From positions 124,001 to 188,000 of the forward strand of contig NZ_BATR01000164.1 in NCBI RefSeq assembly GCF_000739655.1: a stretch of DNA of 64,000 nt, in the 5' to 3' direction. This stretch comes from Verrucomicrobium sp. BvORR106 (GTDB taxonomy: Bacteria > Verrucomicrobiota > Verrucomicrobiia > Verrucomicrobiales > Verrucomicrobiaceae). The notes beneath the pieces are model-generated. The model saw nothing but the letters and a program-made list of their open reading frames with translations, did no database searches and was not told where the DNA came from. The translations under genes were made by a program, and so were the position numbers. Positions 1-8,413 of the stretch are shown here, piece by piece (the first letter of the stretch is position 1; each line of letters opens with the position of its first letter).

Positions 1-83
1 TGGATGTTCGCCCGGCTCTTCTTTGGCTTTCTGTTAAGACTTCCAAAGTTGCTTGGAAGGAAGCTCCGTAGTAACTAGTTCCC

Positions 84-710
84 ATGAGAAGACCTCCCGC
101 GACGCTGCTTAGACTCTGCCTGGGCGCTGGTATGGCGCTGATTCTTGCCTCCTGCTCCTCGACCCCAGTCAGCCTGGACTATCAGCCAGGACTGAGCCAG
201 GGTCCCGTGGGCCCCCGCCGTGTCGCCGCCGGCCGTTTTGCCGATTTGCGCAACGATCACCCCTACTACTTGGGAACGGTCAAGACTCCCATCGGCACGC
301 CGATCGAGAACATCATGGCCAACGTGCCTGTGGCAGAACTGGTTCGGAACGCCTTCGCGCACGGCTTGAGCGCCCGGAAGATGCTGGTCTCCCACACCAC
401 AGCACCGTACATGATCACGGGTGAGATCCTCGAACTTCGCTGCGACCAGGTCGTCAGGCCGGCAGCTTATGTTAAGATTCGCGTGAACGTGGTCCGGTCC
501 GGCGGTGGCCAGGTGCTCTTCAGCCGCGTCTATGCTGGCGAGCGTGAACTGGGTGCCTACATGCCCGGGAGCGGCTCCCCGGTCCCGGTGCTGCGCGAGC
601 TGATGTCTCGTGCTCTACAGGACGTAATTGACCGCGCCCTGGATGACAGCGCCCTTCGGTCACGACTCAAGTCCCCGGCGGCAACCAGCTATGGTACCGA
701 CGTGCTGTAA
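84..710 (+). CDS. Putative outer-membrane lipoprotein (YajG-like)
   Basis: A 208-residue protein with a basic, hydrophobic N-terminus and a lipobox LASC that places the lipidated cysteine at residue 24, so it should be a membrane-anchored lipoprotein. The mature part has no motif I can name with certainty. Its layout (a short beta-rich domain in which a solute- or partner-binding region is followed by a segment on expression of a virtual value in an ABC- or YajG-type lipoprotein) only loosely resembles YajG-like auxiliary lipoproteins. The methyltransferase gene begins shortly downstream on the same strand and may be cotranscribed. There is no clear Shine-Dalgarno sequence just before the ATG. 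The lipoprotein call is firm; the family is a guess. Confidence 0.8.
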   Translation: MRRPPATLLRLCLGAGMALILASCSSTPVSLDYQPGLSQGPVGPRRVAAGRFADLRNDHPYYLGTVKTPIGTPIENIMANVPVAELVRNAFAHGLSARKMLVSHTTAPYMITGEILELRCDQVVRPAAYVKIRVNVVRSGGGQVLFSRVYAGERELGAYMPGSGSPVPVLRELMSRALQDVIDRALDDSALRSRLKSPAATSYGTDVL

Positions 711-776
711 CCTCCCTGTTTGACCCCGCTTCCTCCAGCACCTGCCCCAGCGCCTCCCACCCACGTGGCGAGGCGG

Positions 777-1466
777 ATGGATGCGCAGCCGTTGAAGTTG
801 GTCGCCCGCACCATCTCGGGCCGGTACGGCAAGCCGTTTGACCGCCACTTCGCCTACTGGAAGGTGCAGATGGACCCCCTCTACCAGGGGGTTGGCGGAT
901 TGCTGGCAGGCTCATCCCTGCCCGTGCTGGATGTAGGCTGCGGCACCGGGCTGCTCTGTTTCTACCTCCTGGAGCAAGGCGTCCTCGGCCCGCTGCATGG
1001 GCTGGACTTTGATCCCCAAAAGATCGCGGCAGCACGAAAGGCCGCAGAAGCCCTGTCGAATCCCCCTGTTTTCCATCAGGGAGACGCCCGTGATCCCTGG
1101 CCAGATATCTCTGGTCACGTCTGCCTCCTGGATGTGCTCCACTATCTGCCCCCAGACGCCCAGGCATCCCTGCTCACTTCCGCAGCCCGCCACGTCGCCC
1201 CCGGTGGGCGGCTCGTGATTCGCACCGGCCTAAAGGCGGAGAACTGGCGCTACCGCGTCACCCTCATGACGGACCGGCTCATGAACCGTCTGAAACTCAT
1301 GAAATCCCCTCCCGTCTCCTATCCAGAGCAAGGGGCTCTGGAGACGATGCTGAATGGAGCCGGATTGCAGCTGATCACGGCGCGCCCCCTCAACGAGGGC
1401 ACCCCGTTCAACAATCACCTGCTGATCTTCGGACGAGGGACCTCGCTGGAAAGCAACTTGGCCTAA
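777..1466 (+). CDS. Class I SAM-dependent methyltransferase
   Basis: The protein carries the SAM-binding motif I VLDVGCGTGLL near residue 50, followed by an acidic residue in HGLDFDP that should contact the ribose and a DARDPWP segment typical of motif II/III. This is the Rossmann-fold methyltransferase type found in small-molecule, lipid and quinone methylases; the substrate cannot be told. I chose the ATG at 777, where GAGG lies just upstream. The frame is open to a TTG at 720, but that extension is only a proline-rich stretch. The gene converges with the next gene, and the two stop codons overlap (1463-1466). Confidence 0.85.
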   Translation: MDAQPLKLVARTISGRYGKPFDRHFAYWKVQMDPLYQGVGGLLAGSSLPVLDVGCGTGLLCFYLLEQGVLGPLHGLDFDPQKIAAARKAAEALSNPPVFHQGDARDPWPDISGHVCLLDVLHYLPPDAQASLLTSAARHVAPGGRLVIRTGLKAENWRYRVTLMTDRLMNRLKLMKSPPVSYPEQGALETMLNGAGLQLITARPLNEGTPFNNHLLIFGRGTSLESNLA

Positions 1467-3220
1467 CGCCGCTGGCGAATGTTCTTCCCGCCCCCCTGGC
1501 TGACCTGGTTCCCCTCGCGGTCCAGCACAGATTGCGTCCAGTCCATGACTCCGTCCCGGGGAAACACTGCCCGGGTCACCATGGTGTATCCGGTGAGATC
1601 GTTGGCAGCGGTCCAGATGAAGGTCTTGGTCGCCGGGTCATAGGTCCCCTCGGCCACACTGGGTGTGTCAGTGTCCTTCGCCACGATCTGGGAGTGAAAC
1701 TTCCCGGTCAGTTCATCGAACTTCATGATCATGGAGCTGTACACCGGGGACTGGGTCGCGGGATCAAGGGTGACACTGCTGTCACGCATCAACTGGGTGC
1801 GGGCCGAGTTCCAATTGCAGATCATTTTCACGCGAGAGTTGGCCTGACCATTGATGGTGCCGGACCATTCCCCGGCATACAGATCCAAAGGCGCCTGAGC
1901 TGTCGCCCTGGTCGCCGCAGCAGTCCCAGATGGTGACACCGGAACCGCGACGGTAGTCTTCGCTGGCGAGGGCACGGCCTTTGCGATCGTCTCCTCTGTC
2001 ACTGCCAGAGCTTTCACTGGCACCGGGTCTCCACCCGTAAACGTGGCACGGAAGGCCATCAGCCTTGTCTCTTCACCAATAGGCCGGGCAAACAGGATCC
2101 AGCGGCCTTGATGCGATTCGCAGTGGCGAATGAGGGGCTCAACACTGGAAGCTCCGTCAGACAGCGGGTCTTCGATATCCACGGTGAAGGTCGCACTGGG
2201 CAGCGGCATCTGCCACTTCCACCGGACGACCATGGCGTTCCCCACCACCCGCTGGGGTTCTGAAGTTGCGGCCAGGGGCAGCGTCGGCAGAGCCGAAAAG
2301 GAACCTCCGGCTTCCTGCATCGTTTTGACAAGGAGGCCCCACTTCTCATCCGGCCAGTAGAGATCCAGCACCCGACCCGCATATGCCGGCGGGCGAGCCA
2401 GATCTGGACGCACATGATTCACCACTCGCCAGAAGAGCGAACTCGGCACACGCCCCTCTACCAACTGGAGACTGCCGCCCTGGAAACGAACGGGCTGCCC
2501 CGGTTGGGCCACCAGCGAAGGACGACTGGCAATCGGGAGGATGAAAACAGAGTGGTGCAACCGCGCCCCCGCACCCGGCAGCAGATGCCCAGCCACCGCA
2601 GTGGCTTGTTGCAACCCTGCCTCCCATTGGTACTCCAGTTCTTTGCCTGCCTGAGTGCCTTGCAGGCCGGCCAAAACGCCTGCGGTACGCCCTTCCATGG
2701 GAGCGCGGAGCAGACGGGTGAGCGTCAACCCCTCCTTCAGCGACTTCCCGGCTGGACTCAAAGCACCGATTGCAGCGGCGAATTGAAACTTCGCTCCATG
2801 CGCCTGGGCCACCATTCTTAGGGTCAGCCCCGGCTCCCGCACTCCTGGTCCGCCTGGCGTCGCCACCACCTGCCCGCCGGAAGAATCAAAATGGGGACTC
2901 ACCGTACCGGCGCCCACCGGCATCAAAAATCCTTCGTCCACAATCACCTCACCACTTCTCGAGGTGCGCCACCGTTCCAGTTCCTGGTTGAAGGCGGATT
3001 CGCTCAACTGGGTCCCCTTCTCCACGAGCTGGGAACTGCTCTCCACGACTACAAGTCGGCAGACCAAGACCGGGACATCGTCATAGGATGGGGCACCTGC
3101 CGGAGCCGCCGTTGCGGATGCCAGTGCCAGGCCATTTAGCCCCCCCAAGACGGCGGCGATGATTTCACGTTTTAAGACCGGCCAGCGATGGAAGGAGGAA
3201 ACACGACGCGCAGAAATCAT
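1463..3220 (-). CDS. Secreted protein of unknown function, tandem paralogue A
   Basis: A 585-residue protein with a hydrophobic N-terminal segment ending near ALASATAAPA, consistent with a signal peptide. It is clearly homologous to the next gene upstream. Both share the N-terminal block (S-Y/F-DD-V/I-PV followed by a VES or LES segment and V-D-E/K-GF), a central region with a conserved CESHQ.RW motif, and a C-terminal domain starting LYAGEW.GTI.G that looks like a small beta-barrel of the lipocalin/DUF1579 kind. A proline/alanine-rich linker precedes that domain. I do not recognise a named family. Its own upstream region shares short blocks with that of its paralogue. Confidence 0.75.
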   Translation of the reverse strand: MISARRVSSFHRWPVLKREIIAAVLGGLNGLALASATAAPAGAPSYDDVPVLVCRLVVVESSSQLVEKGTQLSESAFNQELERWRTSRSGEVIVDEGFLMPVGAGTVSPHFDSSGGQVVATPGGPGVREPGLTLRMVAQAHGAKFQFAAAIGALSPAGKSLKEGLTLTRLLRAPMEGRTAGVLAGLQGTQAGKELEYQWEAGLQQATAVAGHLLPGAGARLHHSVFILPIASRPSLVAQPGQPVRFQGGSLQLVEGRVPSSLFWRVVNHVRPDLARPPAYAGRVLDLYWPDEKWGLLVKTMQEAGGSFSALPTLPLAATSEPQRVVGNAMVVRWKWQMPLPSATFTVDIEDPLSDGASSVEPLIRHCESHQGRWILFARPIGEETRLMAFRATFTGGDPVPVKALAVTEETIAKAVPSPAKTTVAVPVSPSGTAAATRATAQAPLDLYAGEWSGTINGQANSRVKMICNWNSARTQLMRDSSVTLDPATQSPVYSSMIMKFDELTGKFHSQIVAKDTDTPSVAEGTYDPATKTFIWTAANDLTGYTMVTRAVFPRDGVMDWTQSVLDREGNQVSQGGGKNIRQRR

Positions 3221-3338
3221 GGAAATTTATGGATAAGCTACTTTCAACACAGAACGGGTTCCGGCTCGCGTCGTCAAACGCAAAGCTGTGGCCTCCCAGA
3301 CCTGTGTGGATCACCTCTCCATCGCAACTGAAGGGCGT

Positions 3339-5183
3339 TTAGCGCTGCACTCGCACGCTGCGTCCACCTTCATTGATCGCTTCCTCGCCATTGGAGTGGA
3401 TGAGGACCTGACGCCATTCCATGATGCCCTCTAGCGGGAACATCGCGGTGGTAACCATGCGGCTGCCCGTGCGCTTGTCGACCGATGTCCAGGTGAAGGT
3501 GCGCTTGACGGCATCCCATTCACCATCAGCCACCGCTGGAGGAATCTTGTTGGTGGGCACCATGCGGGACTTGAACACCCCGGTCACGGGATCACGCGTT
3601 AGGACGGTGGTATTCAAGATGGGCCGGGAGTAACCGGGCTCCATGTCGATCTTGGTATCACGGGTCAACTCCTGGCGCTTCTCATCCCACATGCAGCTGA
3701 GGCGCATCCGGGCGTTGGGGCGCCCATAGATCGTCCCCTGCCACTCGCCGGCATAGAGTTGGAGCGCCTGGGCCGCCGGGACCGGGGCCATTGGAGGAGC
3801 ATCCGGGAGCGACGGGGGGCCTTTTGGTTCAGGCAACGCTGTTGGGGCTGGTGCAGGAGCAGGCGTGGGCGCGGAGCCCACAGGAGCGGTTGCCATCGCG
3901 CCTGGCACGGTATCCGGTACCGCGACGGCCCGGGAAGGCTCGACATTGGCGGCCTCTTCAAAATGAGGCCGGAACGCCAGCAGATAAGTGACACTCCCCG
4001 CCACCCGTGCGAAAACCGTCCAACGATTTTGATGCGATTCGCACAACGCCGGAAGCGAAACGCCAAACTGGTCCCCCGTGATCTTCGTTTCCCCTGCCTC
4101 GGATGTCATGGTGGGGCAGTCCAGCTTCAGCAGATAGCCTTGCGAAGGCAGTTCGCTGGCCAGAGAGATGCTGACGTTCATCTGGGGAGAGTTCAGCTTG
4201 ATCGAAGGTTTTTCCTTCGAAAGCCGTGCATCGGGTAGGTTGGCCCATGCAGTCCCCGTCTGCTTGGTCATGTCAGTGAAGGTCTGCCACTCGGCATCGC
4301 TCCAGAAAAGTTCGAGAATCCCGCCACCCATCACCTTGGGACGAATGATGTCGGGCCGGGTGTTTTTGATGTGACTCCAGAAAGTGCTGGAGGGCACCGC
4401 GCCTCCCACCATCCGCAAATCGGCGGACTTGTACTGCTTGGGCAGTCCCGGCTGGTCGATCCAGGAAGGGCGCGAAGAGATCGGATTCAGGAACACTGTG
4501 CAATAGCGGCCCGATCCTGCGCCGGACTGACAAACCAGAGCCGTGACCGTCCGAAGGGCGCTGTCCCAAGCGTGCGTCACTTCTGGGCTCTGCTGGCACG
4601 CCACATCCCCGACCTTTGGCCCCTGGCTGCTCACCGGCGCGGCCCCGGTCACCATGGCAGGATTTTCCAAGGTGGTCAGGCTGTCCTTTAGCGAATGCCC
4701 CGCCATCGCCCAAACGCTGAGCTTCACTTCGGAATGGAATCCATCAGCAGTACGGGCAGACTTGATCCGCATGGAGGGGCCAGGAGAACGGTTGTCCTGG
4801 GTCCCCATCATGATGGCCCGGCCGCCGGCCCCGCTGAAATTGGGATCGATGGCCTGCGCTCCTTCTGGAAGGATGAACCCCTTGTCCACCACCACGTCAG
4901 CAGCGGCGCTTGATCGCCACTGTTGCAACTTGGCTGAAAATTCCGCTTCAGAAAACTGCGCGCCATGCTCGACGAGAGGCCGGCGGCTTTCCAGGATGAC
5001 CATGCGGTAGATGATGACCGGGATGTCATCGAAGGAGGGCCCCACCTGGGTACCCCCACGATATACCTGGGCTTGCAATGCTCCGGCACCGGACAGCATC
5101 GCCAACCCAAGACACAACACAACCCGGCGGAGAAACTCCCCGGGGGTAAATCTTCCTAGGGTGAGAGAGCGTGTCAGCTTCAT
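3339..5183 (-). CDS. Secreted protein of unknown function, tandem paralogue B
   Basis: A 614-residue paralogue of the protein encoded at 1463-3220. It has an N-terminal signal peptide (hydrophobic stretch ending at GALQAQ), the same DDIPVI start to the mature protein, CESHQNRW in the middle and LYAGEWQGTIYG opening the C-terminal domain. The linker before the last domain is longer here and almost entirely proline and alanine (about residues 435-480). The linker sits where the two proteins differ most, so it probably joins two independent domains. Function is unknown. The 118-bp gap between the paralogues suggests separate promoters rather than one transcript. Confidence 0.75.
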   Translation of the reverse strand: MKLTRSLTLGRFTPGEFLRRVVLCLGLAMLSGAGALQAQVYRGGTQVGPSFDDIPVIIYRMVILESRRPLVEHGAQFSEAEFSAKLQQWRSSAAADVVVDKGFILPEGAQAIDPNFSGAGGRAIMMGTQDNRSPGPSMRIKSARTADGFHSEVKLSVWAMAGHSLKDSLTTLENPAMVTGAAPVSSQGPKVGDVACQQSPEVTHAWDSALRTVTALVCQSGAGSGRYCTVFLNPISSRPSWIDQPGLPKQYKSADLRMVGGAVPSSTFWSHIKNTRPDIIRPKVMGGGILELFWSDAEWQTFTDMTKQTGTAWANLPDARLSKEKPSIKLNSPQMNVSISLASELPSQGYLLKLDCPTMTSEAGETKITGDQFGVSLPALCESHQNRWTVFARVAGSVTYLLAFRPHFEEAANVEPSRAVAVPDTVPGAMATAPVGSAPTPAPAPAPTALPEPKGPPSLPDAPPMAPVPAAQALQLYAGEWQGTIYGRPNARMRLSCMWDEKRQELTRDTKIDMEPGYSRPILNTTVLTRDPVTGVFKSRMVPTNKIPPAVADGEWDAVKRTFTWTSVDKRTGSRMVTTAMFPLEGIMEWRQVLIHSNGEEAINEGGRSVRVQR

Positions 5184-5302
5184 GCAAGAAACGACCGCAA
5201 ATGAGCGACGACGGCCCCTGTCGTCAAACGCTATTCAGCACAATCCGCGCTGCCTTGCCAGCAAGGTGACCTCTCAGACGTCTTCGCCTGCCAGGCAATC
5301 AG

Positions 5303-6451
5303 TCAAGCTGCCTCCGACCAAGTCACCCGGCTCGCTGCATTCAAGTGCCCAGCAATCGCAGGAATGCTCTGTCGGACAAACCACAATTTCTCCACCACTG
5401 GTCCGTTGAGGACGAAGGGGTAAGAGTTGGGATGCCCCAGTGCACGGGACATCTCGTTGGTCAGGAGACTGAGTTTCACCCAAGCGTTGATGTCTTCCAG
5501 GAAGAGTCGCGCCTCACGCTTGGGCACCCGCGATCCCAGGACCTTCAAATCAAACTTCTGAATCGCGAACGGCAGCTGTCCGCCTTCCAACCCATAGGTG
5601 CGCGCCACATGCACACCCTCATGCAGGTGCAGGAAGTGAGCAAAGGTCTCCGCCCAGTCCTCCCACGGGTGCGCTGATGCATAGGGGGTGATGCAGTTCT
5701 GGTTCCAATCGAGCCTCGCCCCTCCCCCATAGTACTGGGTGAGACTGTCACCATAATCCACTTGCTCGTCTCCGAAGCGCTCCCGGAACGCAGGCAGCCA
5801 CGCGGGGTCGGATGCCAGCAGATCCCAGTAGTAGTGAGCCAGTTCATGGCGCATGTGTCCGGCCAGAGTACGAAACTCCTCCCCCAACTGCTGCCTGACC
5901 AGTTCGCGAGAAGCGGCGTCGGCTTCATCCACGTTCAGGGTGATGACGCCATTCTCATGCCCAGTGATGACGGGCGCATCCCCAGGTGGGGTCTGCAGAA
6001 AATCAAAACACACACCTTCCGGTGCCAGCAACTGAGACACCAGAGGGATGCCCAACCGCTGCAACTGCGAAGCCACCCGCCGCTTGGCGGCCTCCGCCTG
6101 GGCCCACTTGGCATCATTGCCGGGAATGTTGATGTCTGGGTAGGTTCGGGTCAGCAAGCAGGATTGGCATTGGTTGACCGGCTCTCCGGTAGGGATCATC
6201 CAGTTACAGCCGAGAACACCACCGCGATGCTCACAGGCGCGGTAGTGCCGCTGTTTCAGCGCAGGATCGCCGCTGCGGTAGTTTCCTGAAGAAGCATCCT
6301 GGGTGAACGAATGGATCCGCCCCGTCTCCGGAACATATCCCAACAAGCGCCCGCATCCGACACAGGCGGTGTTTTCAAAAAAGACGATGGTACCACACTC
6401 GCACGTGGAGGGAACCGCTGCAGGGCGCTTGGGAAGGTTGAAGAAAAGCAT
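5303..6451 (-). CDS. Putative zinc-binding metallopeptidase (DUF2248/COG4307 type)
   Basis: A 382-residue protein with an N-terminal zinc-ribbon-like pair CEC...CVGC, a second cysteine cluster (CEHRGGVLGC and CQSC at about residues 73-98) and a gluzincin-type HELAHYYWD around residue 202. A downstream ETFAHFLH segment could supply the third metal ligand. This combination is the COG4307 'putative zinc-binding metallo-peptidase' family. There is no signal peptide, so it is probably cytoplasmic. Substrate is unknown. It is divergently transcribed from the sulfatase, with about 330 bp between them. Confidence 0.85.
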   Translation of the reverse strand: MLFFNLPKRPAAVPSTCECGTIVFFENTACVGCGRLLGYVPETGRIHSFTQDASSGNYRSGDPALKQRHYRACEHRGGVLGCNWMIPTGEPVNQCQSCLLTRTYPDINIPGNDAKWAQAEAAKRRVASQLQRLGIPLVSQLLAPEGVCFDFLQTPPGDAPVITGHENGVITLNVDEADAASRELVRQQLGEEFRTLAGHMRHELAHYYWDLLASDPAWLPAFRERFGDEQVDYGDSLTQYYGGGARLDWNQNCITPYASAHPWEDWAETFAHFLHLHEGVHVARTYGLEGGQLPFAIQKFDLKVLGSRVPKREARLFLEDINAWVKLSLLTNEMSRALGHPNSYPFVLNGPVVEKLWFVRQSIPAIAGHLNAASRVTWSEAA

Positions 6452-6780
6452 GCCAGCCCATGGGCACAGGGCATACCAAGAGCACTCACCCTATTTCGAA
6501 GGCTCAGCATGAAGCGATTGTGCGATGAGGCAGGCTGTCGTTCAGAGCAACAAACATGCGGAATGCACTTCCCTCGCGCCTCCGAGCAGGAAAATCGCAC
6601 GAGGCACACCCGCGGCCCCTATCAGACCTGATCCTTCGACGGCTGAGTTGGCCGCAGGTTTAAAAGGACATAGACAAGGATCGACTGGACCAGTTTCACT
6701 TCACTTTCAAGACCACTATGGAATCTCCAACTGGTAAACCAAAACAGCAAGATTCCGTCAATGGTTTCGTTCTCGGGCGG
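6452..6780. other. Divergent intergenic region, metallopeptidase/sulfatase
   Basis: About 330 bp with no convincing gene. It should hold the promoters of both flanking genes. Close to the sulfatase side there is an inverted repeat, ACCAGTT at 6689-6695 and AACTGGT at 6729-6735, and the left arm overlaps a short palindrome CTGGACCAG (6685-6693). These could be operator half-sites or a leader hairpin. An in-frame ATG at 6718 lies within this repeat. I prefer the sulfatase start at 6781 because it directly begins a signal peptide. Confidence 0.4.
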
Positions 6781-8223
6781 ATGAAATTTTCTGCTTCGCT
6801 TGTCTTCCTAGTTTGTGCGGTAACGGCCGCTGCCGCGGCGGCGGCTGACAAGCCGCGCAATGTGCTGCTCATCATGGCGGACGATCTGAACACTTCGCTG
6901 GGATGCTATGGACACCCTTTGGTGAAATCTCCGAATATTGACCGGCTGGCCAAGCAGGGGGTCCGGTTCGAGACCACCTACTGCCAGTATCCGCTGTGCA
7001 GCCCAAGTCGCACCTCCCTGCTCACCGGACGCAAGCCCACCGCCACCGGAGTCCTCACCAATCCTGGAAGAAGGGCGGATACGGATGAACCCAACGCACA
7101 TCCCCATTTTCGTGACAAGGTTCCCGACACGGTGACCCTGCCGCAGTTGTTCAAGAACGCCGGCTTCTTCACCGCGAGAGTGGGCAAACTGTTCCACTAC
7201 GGTGTGCCGGGTGAGATCGGCACCAGTGGATTGGACGATCCACCATCCTGGCAGCAAGTCATCAACCCCAAGGGCGTGGACAAGGAGGTGGAAGATGAGA
7301 TCCACACCATCGCGCCTCCCAATGCCAAAGGCCCCGGACGCTTCGGCGGCACCTTGAGCTGGCTCTCCGTCGCCAATGACCGGGGAGAACATGCGGACGG
7401 GATCGGTGCTGCGGAAGGCATCAAACTTCTGGAGGCGCACAAGGACAAGCCCTTCTTCCTGGCCGTAGGATTCTACCGGCCCCATACGCCCTATGTGGCA
7501 CCGAAGAAATACTTCGACCTGTATCCTCTCGACCAGATTCCCCTGCCCTCCACTCCCGCCGGGTTCGCGGAACAAACTCCCAAACCCGCCATCACCACGA
7601 AGAAGAATGAGGAGGAGATGACCGACCAACAGCGCAAAGAGGCCATCCAGGCGTACTATGCCGCCACCAGCTACATGGATGCCCAAGTCGGACGACTGCT
7701 GGATGCCGTGGAGAAGCTGGGGCTGGCCAAGAACACGGTCATCGTGTTTGCGAGCGACCATGGTTATCACCTTGGTGAATACGGCATGTGGCAGAAGCAG
7801 AGCCTCTTTGAGCAATCGGCGAGGGTCCCCTTCATCATCTCCGCACCGGGCGCGGCCCGCAATGGCACGTCAGTTGAGACCCCCACCGAACTGCTCGATC
7901 TCTATCCCACCCTCGCGGATCTGTTCGCGCTTCAAGCGCCCGACTATCTGGATGGCAAGAGCCTCACTCCTCTGCTGGAAGGCACTGCCGTCTCCGTCAA
8001 GCCAGCGGCCTTTACCGAAGTGCGCCGGGGCAAGATGACCGGATACGCCGTGCGCACCTTCATGTACCGCTACATCGAGTGGGGCAAAAACGGGGCGGAT
8101 GGCGTGCAACTGTATGACATGGCGGCAGATCCCCTGCAGACGCGCAATCTCGCCAATGATCCCGGCCTCGCCGAAGCCAGGGCGGAAATGCACGGGATGA
8201 TCGAGGAGAACTGGCCGGAGTAG
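6781..8223 (+). CDS. Exported sulfatase, iduronate-2-sulfatase type
   Basis: A 480-residue alkaline-phosphatase-superfamily sulfatase. The ATG at 6781 begins a textbook signal peptide (MKFSASL...AAAAADKP), followed by the metal-binding ADD at residues 33-35. The C-x-P-S-R signature CSPSR has Cys73 as the residue matured to formylglycine, continued by the usual SLLTGR. Later motifs include GKLFHYG, the YRPHTPY block typical of iduronate-2-sulfatase-like enzymes and FASDHGYHLGE. It should remove sulfate esters from a sulfated polysaccharide in the periplasm or outside the cell. Maturation needs an anaerobic or aerobic formylglycine-generating enzyme that is not in this window. Confidence 0.93.
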   Translation: MKFSASLVFLVCAVTAAAAAAADKPRNVLLIMADDLNTSLGCYGHPLVKSPNIDRLAKQGVRFETTYCQYPLCSPSRTSLLTGRKPTATGVLTNPGRRADTDEPNAHPHFRDKVPDTVTLPQLFKNAGFFTARVGKLFHYGVPGEIGTSGLDDPPSWQQVINPKGVDKEVEDEIHTIAPPNAKGPGRFGGTLSWLSVANDRGEHADGIGAAEGIKLLEAHKDKPFFLAVGFYRPHTPYVAPKKYFDLYPLDQIPLPSTPAGFAEQTPKPAITTKKNEEEMTDQQRKEAIQAYYAATSYMDAQVGRLLDAVEKLGLAKNTVIVFASDHGYHLGEYGMWQKQSLFEQSARVPFIISAPGAARNGTSVETPTELLDLYPTLADLFALQAPDYLDGKSLTPLLEGTAVSVKPAAFTEVRRGKMTGYAVRTFMYRYIEWGKNGADGVQLYDMAADPLQTRNLANDPGLAEARAEMHGMIEENWPE

Positions 8224-8303
8224 GCTCCAGGGGCGGCAGGTCGAAACCGCCATCATTTCGGCCACCTGCGCTTGGAGCTCGCCGGGATCACCCATCCGTC
8301 AAT

Positions 8304-8371
8304 CCTCGTCTGAAGCCCCACGGGTAACGAAAGCGACACTTTCGCCACCTTGCCTGTTGCTCCAGACGAGG
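8304..8371 (+). promoter_or_regulatory. Two-level hairpin in the leader of the ligase-like gene
   Basis: A perfect 9-bp inverted repeat, CCTCGTCTG (8304-8312) and CAGACGAGG (8363-8371), encloses a second hairpin CGAAAG/CTTTCG (8328-8333 and 8339-8344, loop CGACA). It lies 42 bp before the likely start at 8414 and has no T-tract after it. It may therefore be a structured leader or a binding site rather than a terminator of the sulfatase gene. Confidence 0.4.
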
Positions 8372-8413
8372 CACAAATTTTGCTACCATGAGCCCGGCGT
8401 CTTCCCCCTCAGC

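Noticed and set aside
1-78. Frame open from the window edge to a TAG at 76-78, possibly the end of an upstream gene
   Set aside because: Only 25 codons, with no motif; it could be chance, so it is not listed as a gene.
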